From Rhodococcus opacus B4 (GTDB taxonomy: Bacteria; Actinomycetota; Actinomycetes; Mycobacteriales; Mycobacteriaceae), in the NCBI RefSeq assembly GCF_000010805.1, contig NC_012521.1, forward strand, positions 62,001 to 126,000: 64,000 nt of DNA, in the 5' to 3' direction. The notes under the pieces are model-generated. The model was not told where the DNA came from, made no database searches, and saw nothing but the letters and a program-made list of their open reading frames with translations. Both the position numbers and the translations under genes were made by a program. This document shows, in pieces, positions 52,249 through 60,977 of this stretch (position 1 is the first letter of the stretch; each line of letters begins with the position of its first letter).

Positions 52249-52698
52249 TCAAAGTTGGATCTGGGGCAGCAGGCACTTGTGCAACGCGAGCCGGTAATCC
52301 TCACTCAACCCGGCTGCGCCGGCTTGACCCTCGATGGTATTCACGTCGACAGACCGCGACACGGCCACACAGCGGTCCCCCTGGAAGAGAGCAGCTCCTT
52401 GCCGTACCGAGGTTCTGCCGATCTCATGGACGCCGATTCCGAGCTGCACCTCGCCGGGGTAGGAAACTTCCGCGGCATAGTCGATTTCGACGTGTGCCAG
52501 CACCATCCTCATCGGGCGTTTCTCGGAAAGATAGCTGTCTACCATTCGATACAGATGGACCCGTGCCTCTTCGAACAATCTCGCGATCGCCACGTTGTTC
52601 ACATGGCCGACGGTGTCAATGTCCCCGAACACCAGGCTGAGGTCGCGCTGACACGGGTACTTGTCGAGCGGCAGGCGAGCCAGGGGATACATGGTCAT
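52249..52698 (-). CDS. 4-hydroxybenzoyl-CoA-thioesterase-like hotdog protein
   Basis: A 149-residue hotdog-fold thioesterase. ATG 52698 follows GGAG six bases upstream. The signature is VFGDIDTVGHVNNVAIARLF, where Asp25-to-Asn32 spans the catalytic DxxGHVNN loop, and then EEARVHLYR. It hydrolyses an acyl-CoA, perhaps to free CoA from a blocked intermediate. A shared motif lies 196 bases upstream, in the same direction. Confidence 0.85.
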   Translation of the reverse strand: MTMYPLARLPLDKYPCQRDLSLVFGDIDTVGHVNNVAIARLFEEARVHLYRMVDSYLSEKRPMRMVLAHVEIDYAAEVSYPGEVQLGIGVHEIGRTSVRQGAALFQGDRCVAVSRSVDVNTIEGQAGAAGLSEDYRLALHKCLLPQIQL

Positions 52699-52893
52699 GA
52701 AGTACTCCAGGCGCCCGTGTTGGTGTGACGAAGAAGCTGACTACCCCAGGCCGAACGCATTCTGCGCGTCGTCGGACGTCGCGGAACCAGGTCGGACATC
52801 GCCGACTCAGATAGTGGGGTGGGTCTCGGACCAGCAAGCATGTGCTGATCCTCTCAGTAACGTCAGTGACAGGTTGTTCCGCGGCGGGCACAC

Positions 52894-52910
52894 GCTGTGC
52901 ACAACTCCAA
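52894..52910 (-). promoter_or_regulatory. shared 17-bp motif, copy 7 (thioesterase), degenerate
   Basis: On the minus strand TTGGAGTTGTGCACAGC differs from the consensus at three positions but keeps TTGGA and TTGTGCACA like copy 2. It points to the thioesterase gene. The rest of the 325-bp gap holds no gene that I see. Confidence 0.4.
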
Positions 52911-53023
52911 AACCCACGTCAGCAGGATGAACCGGCACGATCAAATCGCCATCTGGCCACCACTCACGATTGTCCGACGATTCTTATTGACTCACCCAAC
53001 ACCCAAAATGCGCGGCCACCACA

Positions 53024-54217
53024 TCAACGATCCTGCGCCGGGGATAGGTCGACCCTTTGCTGCTTCACGCGTATTCGATATAGCTGACTGCCCCCGGTCA
53101 ATCCCTTCAGTTGATATGTTCCCGCCGATTCAATGGTTATTTCAGCACTGTCAATTCGGCGCATGGCCTCACTGTCTACAAGCACCTCAAGAGGCTCGGC
53201 TATTGTTGCGATCCTGCTGGCCCGATTCAGCGGCTGGCCAATCCAATCGCCAGCACTGCGGACAGCGGTACCCCACGCAATGCCGGCATGTATGGGCGGA
53301 AGGCCCTCCTGTTGGGCGGCGGTAACAATTTTGAGCACAACCGCAGCCAGACGGGTTGGATCGGGCGAGAGTAACATCACCGCGTCGCCCACTGTTTTGA
53401 CGAACTGGACCGGCGGCTCGACCAAATCGGTAGTTAGGGTGTCAAGTCGATCAGCCAAGTCGCCCAGTTCGGTCGGCGTCAACTGTTCGCCTAAAACGGT
53501 GAATCCGACCATATCAGCGAAACACGCTGCAATGACATGTGATTCAGACGTGTGTTCAGTAGTTATGTCTGCACGAATTTGTTGACTGATTTGCTGTCTA
53601 AGGCGAGTGGCGACCGCCCCGTGGAGAAGTTGGGATTGAAATTCGGCGAACCGTTGCAACTCACGCGCAAATTGTAAAGCGATTTCTGGTCGATCGCGGT
53701 TGGTGTCCAGATTGTTCTGTATCAATGACTTGCTCGCGTCGGCTAAAGTCGAGGTATTTCTGCCCACGATCCGGGCGAACGCGAACAACCCAGCGTCTGC
53801 GATACCCAAAGCGCGATACTCGTTGAGTAGTTGCGCAAGGCGCAGGTCGTCATCGTTATAATCTACCGAAGTACTTGCAGACACGCCGCGACCCATCGAC
53901 CTAAACCATCTTTCCACGTCTTCCGGCGATATATTGGTCGATTGTGAAATCTGCTCCAACGAGTATATGGCGCCGTGGGGCGAAAGGGTCACGTCGAGCA
54001 ATTGGTGACCTAACTGGCCTTCACGAGTTGCGGACGCCAGGCTATCGGTACTGATCCCTCGGTCGGCGAGATGTTGCAGTACCCGGATCCGGGTAGATCG
54101 TTCTGTTCCGTCCAGGCCATCTAACAAGCCCGCCTCTGCGAATTCGCGAATACGCCGGTGTCGTCGAAGAACTCGGACGAATGCGGACCACAGAAATCTA
54201 CCCCTTGACGACGGCAC
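53024..54217 (-). CDS. class III adenylate/guanylate cyclase
   Basis: A 397-residue protein. The first ~210 residues are an all-helical regulatory domain similar in layout to the autoinhibitory, pH-sensing N-terminus of mycobacterial Rv1264-type cyclases. The catalytic domain has the metal-binding Asp in ACFADMVGFTVLGEQL, a second in QFVKTVGDAVMLLSPD, and the transition-state Asn and Arg in GQPLNRASRIAT. It makes cAMP from ATP. DNA here is less GC-rich than in its neighbours, and many codons end in A or T, suggesting a different origin. It stands alone, with no link to the catabolic operons. Confidence 0.88.
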   Translation of the reverse strand: MPSSRGRFLWSAFVRVLRRHRRIREFAEAGLLDGLDGTERSTRIRVLQHLADRGISTDSLASATREGQLGHQLLDVTLSPHGAIYSLEQISQSTNISPEDVERWFRSMGRGVSASTSVDYNDDDLRLAQLLNEYRALGIADAGLFAFARIVGRNTSTLADASKSLIQNNLDTNRDRPEIALQFARELQRFAEFQSQLLHGAVATRLRQQISQQIRADITTEHTSESHVIAACFADMVGFTVLGEQLTPTELGDLADRLDTLTTDLVEPPVQFVKTVGDAVMLLSPDPTRLAAVVLKIVTAAQQEGLPPIHAGIAWGTAVRSAGDWIGQPLNRASRIATIAEPLEVLVDSEAMRRIDSAEITIESAGTYQLKGLTGGSQLYRIRVKQQRVDLSPAQDR

Positions 54218-54606
54218 GTCAAGATTGTCTCAGGCCGCGCCCGAGGCGGCTCAGGACCAGACTCCACTCAGCGCCGATTCCATGCCCAGCGGGGGGTGCG
54301 GTCTTCTCGAGCTTCCATCATGGCGTGGTCGGACTGGGGGCGGTCGGCTTCCAATTCGTGTTGAGGTTGCGCGTGCGAGGGTTCGGGACGATGACCCATG
54401 AGCCTGCACAAGGCGGCGACTGACTCTGCGAGTGATCGTAGGGTCGCCCAGCTTAAGGCTTGTCCGGCTTACGCTGCATGCCGACGAGATGGGCACGTCG
54501 TCGACCGACTACCCGAGTGTTTCTGTAGAAATAGTTATTGGAATACCGTCCAGGGATCTTTCGCCCGGTGGGGGATGTAACGTGGTAGGACGGCTAGATT
54601 TCCCCC
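54218..54606. other. intergenic region before the crotonase gene
   Basis: No gene or clear signal seen. The region lies between divergent genes and must hold the promoters of both the cyclase and the crotonase. No copy of the shared 17-bp motif was found. Confidence 0.4.
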
Positions 54607-55410
54607 ATGGGCGAAGACAGGGTGCGTGTCCGAGTAGGGGATAACGGTGTCGCGACGGTCACCATGGTCCGCAGCGACAAGCACAACGCGTTGGATCATG
54701 CAATGTTCGAAGGATTGCTGGAGGCTGCCGACGAGTTGGCTGCCAACCGACGTGTTCGAGCAGTCGTGCTCCATGGGGAGGGTAAGAGTTTCTGCGCGGG
54801 TCTGGACGTTCCGAGCTTTCTGGCTGGTCCAACGGGTATCGATGTGCTACTCGTCCGAGAACACGGTCGTAAGGCCAATTTCGCCCAGCGCGCAGCTCAT
54901 GACTGGTCGCGCGTCCCTGCGCCGGTGATCGCCGCCATCACCGGCAACTGCTTCGGAGGAGGCATGCAGATCGCACTCGGCGCCGACATCCGTATCGCCG
55001 CGCCCGACGCGAAACTCTCCATCATGGAGGTCAAGTGGGGGCTCGTGCCGGACATGGCGATCACACAGTCGCTACCCAGGTTGGTCGGCATCGACGTCGC
55101 CAAGGAACTTACTTTCACCGGCCGCATCCTCTCCGGCGATGAGGCCGATGCGCTTGGTCTGGTCACTCGCACGGCGGAAGATCCGCTCGCATCGGCGTTG
55201 AGATTGGCAAACGAGATTACCCAGAAGTCCCCCGACGCGGTCCGCGCGGCCAAGCGCCTGTACGACGAGACCTGGTCCGGCGCCGACGCCGCCGCGGCAC
55301 TCATGCTGGAAACGGACTTGCAGACCGAACTTTACGGAAAACCTAATCAGGTCGAGGCCGTCACAGCGGGCGTCTGCAAACGAGCTCCGTCATTCGCCGA
55401 TCTAGACTGA
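54607..55410 (+). CDS. enoyl-CoA hydratase/isomerase family protein
   Basis: A 267-residue crotonase. The oxyanion-hole motifs are HGEGKSFCAGLDVPSFL and ITGNCFGGGMQIALGADIRI. The catalytic Glu position is EVKWGLVPDMAITQSLPRLV, with Asp in the place of the second Glu, like many delta-isomerases and hydratases of uncertain specificity. It precedes a CoA transferase on the same strand, 238 bases downstream, so the two may serve a common acid. It lacks the shared 17-bp motif upstream. Confidence 0.88.
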   Translation: MGEDRVRVRVGDNGVATVTMVRSDKHNALDHAMFEGLLEAADELAANRRVRAVVLHGEGKSFCAGLDVPSFLAGPTGIDVLLVREHGRKANFAQRAAHDWSRVPAPVIAAITGNCFGGGMQIALGADIRIAAPDAKLSIMEVKWGLVPDMAITQSLPRLVGIDVAKELTFTGRILSGDEADALGLVTRTAEDPLASALRLANEITQKSPDAVRAAKRLYDETWSGADAAAALMLETDLQTELYGKPNQVEAVTAGVCKRAPSFADLD

Positions 55411-55535
55411 GGCCTGCCCCAGGGAGTTCAAGACACAGTAGGCGGAGGTCCGACGGCGCATCCCTCACAGGGTGGGCGACAGGGGCGTGTGCTCGTTCCT
55501 GTTGGTGGCCTCAGTTCGAGTGGGATGAGAATTTG

Positions 55536-55573
55536 GACAACACACCAGGGTTGAGACAACACACCAGGGTTGA
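55536..55573 (+). repeat. perfect 19-bp tandem duplication before the CoA transferase gene
   Basis: GACAACACACCAGGGTTGA occurs twice back to back (55536-55554 and 55555-55573), 75 bases before the GTG start. It could be a pair of operators or a recent slip duplication. Confidence 0.85.
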
Positions 55574-55648
55574 TCTGCCGAGCCAGCGGCCCGCTCTTCA
55601 CCTCAGATTAATGTCGGCGGGATACGTCGTCCGTCGGGAGGAACTTGA

Positions 55649-56746
55649 GTGTCTGCTCCAGTTACAGAGAAGAAGGGCCCCCTCGCGGGCATTCGCGTCG
55701 TCGAATTCGCAGGCCTGGGCCCGGGCCCGCACGCCGCCGCGCTCCTGGCCGATCTCGGCGCCGACGTGGTGTGCGTCCAGCGTCCCGGAGTGATTCCGCC
55801 GGACGGCCCGTACGACCAGATCCAGCGGGGTCGTCGCGTCGTCGAGGCCAATCTGAAGGACCCCGAGCAGGTGGAGAAGGTTCTCGGTCTGATCGAGCGC
55901 GCCGACGTCGTGATCGAGGGCTTCCGCCCCGGTGTCACCGAGCGCATGGGTCTCGGCCCCGACGTGTGCCTGGAGCGCAACGAGCGCCTGGTGTACGGAC
56001 GGATGACGGGCTGGGGACAGGAGGGCCCGCTGGCCGGCGCCGCCGGCCACGACATCAACTACATCTCGCTGACCGGTGTCCTGCACGCCATCGGCCGCAA
56101 GGGTGAGCGTCCCGTGCCGCCGCTGAACATGGTCGGCGACTTCGGCGGCGGCTCGATGTTCCTGATCTTCGGGATCCTGTCGGCGCTGGTGGAACGCCAG
56201 ACGTCCGGGAAGGGGCAGGTCGTGGATGCGGCGATGGTCGACGGCGCGCTGGCCCTGTCACACATGATGTGGGCGTTCCGTGGACGCGGCGTGTGGTCCG
56301 ACGAGCGGGGTGTCAACCTGCTCGACACCGGTGCGCCGTTCTACGACACCTACGAGACGTCCGACGGCAAGTACATGGCCGTCGGATCGATCGAGCCGCA
56401 GTTCTACGCTCTGCTGCTGCAGGGCCTCGAACTCGACCCCGCCGAACTGCCGCAGCAGATGGACGTCTCGGCGTGGCCGCAGATGAAGAAGGTGTTCGCG
56501 GAGAAGTTCCTGTCGAAGACCCGCGACGAGTGGGCGGCGATCTTCCTCGGCACCGATGCCTGCGTGTCGCCCGTGCTGACGTTCGCGGAGGCGCCGTCCA
56601 ACGAGCACATCGCCGCGCGCGGGTCGCTGGTCGATCTCGACGGCGTCACGCAGCACGCCCCGGCGCCGCGGTTCTCCCGCACCCCGGCCGGCGCACCCAC
56701 CCCGCCTGCCCGCGAGGGCGTCGACATCGACACCGTCTGGGCCTGA
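55649..56746 (+). CDS. CaiB/BaiF-type (class III) CoA transferase
   Basis: A 365-residue protein from GTG 55649 after GGGAGGAAC. It is the AMACR-like branch: [40 protein letters not shown], catalytic Asp in [36 protein letters not shown] and [12 protein letters not shown]. It may act as a 2-methylacyl-CoA racemase, which epimerises branched side chains before beta-oxidation, or as a CoA transferase. Full-length and with strong high-GC codon bias. It is only moderately similar to the transferase at 45685. Confidence 0.9.
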   Translation: MSAPVTEKKGPLAGIRVVEFAGLGPGPHAAALLADLGADVVCVQRPGVIPPDGPYDQIQRGRRVVEANLKDPEQVEKVLGLIERADVVIEGFRPGVTERMGLGPDVCLERNERLVYGRMTGWGQEGPLAGAAGHDINYISLTGVLHAIGRKGERPVPPLNMVGDFGGGSMFLIFGILSALVERQTSGKGQVVDAAMVDGALALSHMMWAFRGRGVWSDERGVNLLDTGAPFYDTYETSDGKYMAVGSIEPQFYALLLQGLELDPAELPQQMDVSAWPQMKKVFAEKFLSKTRDEWAAIFLGTDACVSPVLTFAEAPSNEHIAARGSLVDLDGVTQHAPAPRFSRTPAGAPTPPAREGVDIDTVWA

Positions 56747-56849
56747 CCTGGAACAGGCGGAAGCATGCAAAGGCGGCGGCGCCTGTATCGAGGCTGCCCT
56801 TGATTACTGGCTAACTCCGACGGCCTCGAGCACTGGAGCTGGTCGTCAC

Positions 56850-57008
56850 CGGCGGGCAGGACTTGCTCTTGATCTCGCCGGCGACGCCGGCGAAGTACCG
56901 GAACAGGTTCGCCAGGGTGGCGATCTCGGGGCGCGCCTGGGTGTGCAGCGCATCGCCGGTGTCCAGAGCGGTCATGCGGGCCAGTTCCTCGGCGCGCGCG
57001 TTGGCCAT
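56850..57008 (-). pseudogene. aldehyde dehydrogenase fragment
   Basis: Minus-strand sequence ANARAEELARMTALDTGDAL, then ARPEIATLANLFRYFAGVAG and EIKSKSCPP, matches the N-terminal region of NAD-dependent aldehyde dehydrogenases (around residues 90-150 of the family). Nothing before or after fits. The left side ends in unrelated sequence and the right side in a hexamer repeat. The gene is otherwise gone. Confidence 0.65.
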
Positions 57009-57024
57009 ACCCAAGCCCCATGTT

Positions 57025-57060
<36 letters not shown>

Positions 57061-57342
57061 GAAACGGTAAACCGACCGATCCCCCCTCGACGGCGGAATA
57101 AACGATTCCTGCGGCTCTGCTCGATCCGTCGCACTCGCTTGCCGCGGACTGTGCACCCCAGTCCTGAACCGGGATCGTCAGAAGTCAACTGCAGCAGTCG
57201 CAAAGTGCCAGCTAGCGGTGCAGTCGTCTTCTGAATCTGACACCGCAGGCCGGTTTCCGGCCACTTGGTCGACAAACGCGGCTAAGGCGTGAGCGCGCCG
57301 ACAGGTACCGCCGACGCGCTCTCCGTCTCTGGACGTGCTGGG

Positions 57343-58358
57343 TCAGCCAGCCAGGATAGGACAGTATGTGTAGGACGACGAGCGTGAGAGCGCGAATTCG
57401 AAGATCCCGTAGCCGGTCTGCCCGTTCCACTCGAACTCGCAGCAACGGTCGGTCAGGGCCGAGTCGAGAGTCTTCGGACCCACGGTCCCGTCGAGCGGGT
57501 AGACGTCTAACTCTTCGTGGTCGCGGCCACGAACCTTGCCGTGATGCCCGCCGTAACCGCCGCCCGCCATGTAGCCACCGCCGGCCGAGGCGTCCGAATC
57601 GATGCGGTAAGTCCTACCGCCGGCAGTCACGACCTCCACCGCGCCACTGGCGAGGTCGTTGCCCGCGGTGAACACCAAGTCGTGCCGGACGTCGGTGATG
57701 TCGTCGAGTCGGCCGTCGTCATGCATGACGGCACCCTCCAACAGGATTCGCCCGCCGTCACGATCCTCGACGAGCAGGAATCCGAACGTGCGGTCCGGGA
57801 ACTGCGCCTGGTACCAGATGTGCAGACCCTGGCCCCGGACATGGTGCGAACCCCGCGGGAACGGTCCCGCAGTCCGTACCAGCCCGCGACGTCGGTGGTG
57901 GTTCCGTCGAGGGTGAGTGTGCCCTCGTACCGGCCGGGGTGGAACAGATGGTCGAATGAGGTGACGTTTCCGTCGGTGTTCTCCACATCCACCGACCCGA
58001 GCCAATAGGGTGCGCGGGCGTGCCAGAGCAAATCCAGTGTGAGGCCGGTCTTGTTCTCGCCCAGCTGGATTCGCCAGGTGGAATTGTCGTCGACCGTCTC
58101 CCACTTCAACGGTCCGACGGAGGCGGCGTCGGTCTCGGAGTGTTCGGTGGAGTAGCGGAGATTGCGCTGCTCGGACTCCGTGGTGAGGACGACGAAACCG
58201 TCCACGACGTTGCGGGGCGGGTAGACACCGGCGCCGAGGATTACCGACGGTGTGGTGCCGCTGTCCGGGTGGAGATTGAACATGAACCGGTCGAAAAATC
58301 TCTCCGGCATCTCCGAGGTGGCCTGCGTTACCAGGGCGTCGTGGAATCCGTCGGTCAT
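57343..58358 (-). pseudogene. AttH/lipocalin-like gene with a single frameshift
   Basis: A strong start (GAAGGAGCACGT before ATG 58358) opens MTDGFHDALVTQATSEMPER ... LHPDSGTTPSVILGAG ... GWYGLRDRSRGVRTMSG. The neighbouring frame then continues RGQGLHIWYQAQFPDRTFGF ... ILLEGAVMHDDGRLDDITDV ... YGIFEFALSRSSS. The change falls in the GGCCCCGG run near 57831-57837. Total length 1016 bases is one short of a multiple of three. The protein type is like that at 37090, with WYGLRDRSRG in place of RDRHWGIGRG. A real mutation or a sequencing error would both fit. Confidence 0.7.
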
Positions 58359-58621
58359 ACGTGCTCCTTCTGGTTGACGGCAGGTGTCAGCGGGAGACAG
58401 GCGCGGTCGTCTCCTGTTGACTTTTCGATGGAATCGACCTCTTTGTGGTCGAGGGTGAACCGGTAGGAGCTCCTCATCAGCAGGGAGGCGAGGGAAACGC
58501 CCTCCAGCGGGAACGCCTCGGTTTCGTACGCGGACCACATCCCCCGCGGCCGGACCGTCCGGGGGGGCTCAATTCGGCGGCGGTACCCAGTGGCGAGATC
58601 CGCCCCCCCAAACCGGATCAA
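58355..58621 (-). pseudogene. fragment of an unidentified gene overlapping the AttH-like start
   Basis: A minus-strand frame ends at 58355 with a TGA overlapping the next ATG by four bases, the usual sign of a coupled upstream gene. Its last part (MWSAYETEAFPLEGVSLASL, then MRSSYRFTLDHKEVDS) looks coding, while the start near 58600 does not. It is probably the end of a truncated gene. Confidence 0.35.
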
Positions 58622-58684
58622 GTCGACCTACATAGAGTCCGGCAACTCGCGAGAGCCATACACAAAACACTGCATCAAGCTCGG

Positions 58685-59449
58685 TCAGTTCTGATCTTCG
58701 CTCCCTCGGATGTGCTGTGTCATCAGTTCGCGCGCACGGCCCGAATTGCGGTCGGCGATCGCTTCCGTGATCTCGCGGTGAGCCGTTAGCGAGCAGAGAC
58801 GGGACTCGTGCGAACTGAAGCGTGCACTATTGGTTGCCGCCATTAGTACCTCGGCAGTGGCGTGCATGAACGCTGCCAATAGTGTGTTGTGACTTGCATC
58901 ACTCACTGCGACGTGCCAAGCCTGACTTGCTGAGAGATACTCGGGGATGTTGTCGAGCGAGTGTGCCTGGCGATCCTGGAAGAGGTGAATCGCATCGAGT
59001 TCGGCCGTGGTCCGCCGCTGTGCCGCCAGAGCGGCGCATGACGGCTCGATGATTTCGCGGGACTCAGTCAGCGTGGGAGTCTCCGGTCCCCAACCCTGCG
59101 CCTGGAGAAAGACATCGAGCGATGTAATCAGGTCTTGCTGCGTTGGGCGAGACACAACGGAGCCGCCGTGACGTCCGGTTAAGGTGACGATCAGTCCTTG
59201 TTGTTTCAGGATGGCGAGGGCGTCGCGAACCGCCGCACGGGTGAGTCCACCCTGCTCGACGAGGACTCGTTCGGGCGGTAGGTGATCGCCGGACTTGTAT
59301 TCCCCGTTGAAGATTTTCGTACGCAGATGCTCGGCGAAGAGCTGCGCGGCTGTAGGTACCCGCACAGGGCCGAATGGGGTGTGTCGCTGCGTGTCATGTT
59401 CCACGTCCACGGTGCTCCAATCGGGTTCAATATCGACTGGTCCAACCAT
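58685..59449 (-). CDS. GntR/FadR-family transcriptional regulator
   Basis: A 254-residue regulator. The winged HTH is at about residues 35-95 (AEHLRTKIFNGEYKSGDHLP, PPERVLVEQGGLTRAAVRDA, LAILKQQGLIVTLTGRHGGS). The helical FCD effector domain follows, with metal-binding residues (HVAVSDASHNTLL, AHREITEAI). FadR-type GntR proteins are usually repressors released by an acid or acyl-CoA. It lies upstream of the ferredoxin-reductase operon's end, on the same strand, and probably controls the right-end phosphotransferase/P450 genes; this is inferred from position only. Confidence 0.88.
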   Translation of the reverse strand: MVGPVDIEPDWSTVDVEHDTQRHTPFGPVRVPTAAQLFAEHLRTKIFNGEYKSGDHLPPERVLVEQGGLTRAAVRDALAILKQQGLIVTLTGRHGGSVVSRPTQQDLITSLDVFLQAQGWGPETPTLTESREIIEPSCAALAAQRRTTAELDAIHLFQDRQAHSLDNIPEYLSASQAWHVAVSDASHNTLLAAFMHATAEVLMAATNSARFSSHESRLCSLTAHREITEAIADRNSGRARELMTQHIRGSEDQN

Positions 59450-59555
59450 ATCCGGTCTACTTCGGTGCAGCTGGTGCAGCTAGAGACTTGTGATTACTTG
59501 GACACTGCCTGCAAACGTAATATCCGGGACAACGACGCTAATAGCACTGGTTGGG

Positions 59556-60779
59556 TCATTTGGAATTCGTCGTCAGTGAATTGTTGCGTGTTTGGGCCAG
59601 CTTCAATCCGTCCTCCCATGTCGCGGCACGGGCAATGAGGGCCCGGTATTTCATGATGTCGCTGCGACGGTTGAGGGTGAGCGCGCCGATCAAACGGTGG
59701 CCGTCTCGGTAGAGGGCAGTGAACACGTCTGTGGCAGTGTCTCCGGTAACGACTGTTGGTTCGCCGATAGGCCGACCAGCGAGTTGAATGCGGTTGCCAT
59801 ACCAATCGGACCAGAAGTAGGGAATGTGGCGGTAGGGCGTTGCGTTGCTGGGATCGAGCAGGTTACGCATGGCGTGCGCCCCCTGTTCTGCGGCGTTTGT
59901 CCAGTGTTCGATCCTAAGTGGTGTGTCGAAATCCTGGCTGTACCATCGCGCAACATCCCCGGCGGCCCACACATTGCCCCCCGCGTGCATCGTTGCATCG
60001 CAGACGATGCCGTTGTCGAGGGTTAGTCCCGAACCCGTCAGCCAGTCGGTGGCAGGTGTGGCCCCGATTCCGACCACTACGAGGTCGGCGGGGAGATGTC
60101 GTCCATTCGCCAGACGGACCCCTTCGACGCGGTGATCGCCGGAGATCGACTCGACCGCGACACCGCAGATCAGCTCAGTTCCGTTGCGTTCATGCAGTGC
60201 GCTGAGCCACCGTCCGGCGGTCTCGCCGACCGCGCGGACGAGCGGTATAGGGAGCGCCTCCACGACGGTGACTGAGCGACCCCGCTTACGAACGGCGGCG
60301 GCAACCTCGGCGCCGATGAATCCGGCGCCGACTATGACCACTCGTGCGCCCTGGTCCAGAGCCGAACGCACGATTCGCGCGTCGTCGATTGTGCGTAATG
60401 TGACCACCCCGTCGAGGTGGGCGGCAGCGGGTATGGTGCGCGCGATGGCGCCGGTCGCGATCAGGGCCGCGTCGTACGGCACCGTGCGGTCCCCGACATG
60501 TACGATGCCGTTGGCAAGATCGAGTGAGGTGGCTGGTTGGCCGAGCATCAGGCTCACTCCGAGTCCGTCGGCCAGTTCTTCTACGCCAGTGAAATGGGTG
60601 ATATGGGAGTCCTGATCGCTGTCGATGTACTCCTTCGACAGCGGTGGACGATCGTAGGGCAGATGCGTTTCCGCCCCGATCAGGGTGAGTCGGCCAGCGT
60701 ATCCGGCGCGGCGGGCAGTCTCCAGTGCACGCAGGCCAGCCAGCGAACCGCCGACAACGACGATATGTTCCGGTGCCAT
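59556..60779 (-). CDS. NAD(P)H:ferredoxin reductase (FAD)
   Basis: A 407-residue pyridine nucleotide-disulphide-type reductase of the P450/dioxygenase kind. FAD motif EHIVVVGGSLAGLRALETAR; substrate loop LPYDRPPLSKEY; NAD motif RVVIVGAGFIGAEVAAAVRK; second FAD motif NVWAAGDVARWYS; C-terminal PYFWSDWYGNRIQLAGRP. It moves electrons from NAD(P)H to the small ferredoxin encoded just upstream (three bases apart). It is third in the operon phosphotransferase - ferredoxin - reductase, which together with a P450 makes a three-part monooxygenase. Confidence 0.92.
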   Translation of the reverse strand: MAPEHIVVVGGSLAGLRALETARRAGYAGRLTLIGAETHLPYDRPPLSKEYIDSDQDSHITHFTGVEELADGLGVSLMLGQPATSLDLANGIVHVGDRTVPYDAALIATGAIARTIPAAAHLDGVVTLRTIDDARIVRSALDQGARVVIVGAGFIGAEVAAAVRKRGRSVTVVEALPIPLVRAVGETAGRWLSALHERNGTELICGVAVESISGDHRVEGVRLANGRHLPADLVVVGIGATPATDWLTGSGLTLDNGIVCDATMHAGGNVWAAGDVARWYSQDFDTPLRIEHWTNAAEQGAHAMRNLLDPSNATPYRHIPYFWSDWYGNRIQLAGRPIGEPTVVTGDTATDVFTALYRDGHRLIGALTLNRRSDIMKYRALIARAATWEDGLKLAQTRNNSLTTNSK

Positions 60780-60782
60780 CGT

Positions 60783-60977
60783 TCAATCCTGCTCGAGGAT
60801 GAGTGCGGCGGTTGGGCAGGCCGCGACCGCCTTCTCCACCAACTCGCGCTCGTCCTCGGGGACGTCCTCGCGCAGAAGAAGGAGATCCCCCTCGTCTCCG
60901 ACTTCGAAGTAGGTGGGGGCAATCGCTTCGCAGTTTCCCAGGGCGGTGCACTTGGCGCGGTCGACTACAACTTTCAC
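60783..60977 (-). CDS. small 3Fe-4S-type ferredoxin
   Basis: A 64-residue ferredoxin from GTG 60977, which overlaps the phosphotransferase stop by four bases (GTGA). The cluster ligands are in KCTALGNCEAIAP and AACPTAAL: CxxxxxC and a distal Cys-Pro. The central position of CxxCxxC is Leu, which is usual for 3Fe-4S ferredoxins of actinobacterial P450s. It carries electrons to a P450, the nearest being divergently encoded at 62725. Alternatively it may serve the P450 at 38204. Confidence 0.9.
   Translation of the reverse strand: MKVVVDRAKCTALGNCEAIAPTYFEVGDEGDLLLLREDVPEDERELVEKAVAACPTAALILEQD

Noticed and set aside
55531-55552. TTTGGACAACACACC as a further copy of the 17-bp motif
   Set aside because: Only the TTGGAC half fits; the GCACAAA half is absent, and the sequence is explained by the 19-bp tandem repeat.
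59495-59515. TTGGACACTGCCTGCAAA near the GntR gene as a motif copy
   Set aside because: Spacing is off by one and the second half is TGCAAA, so the match is weak.
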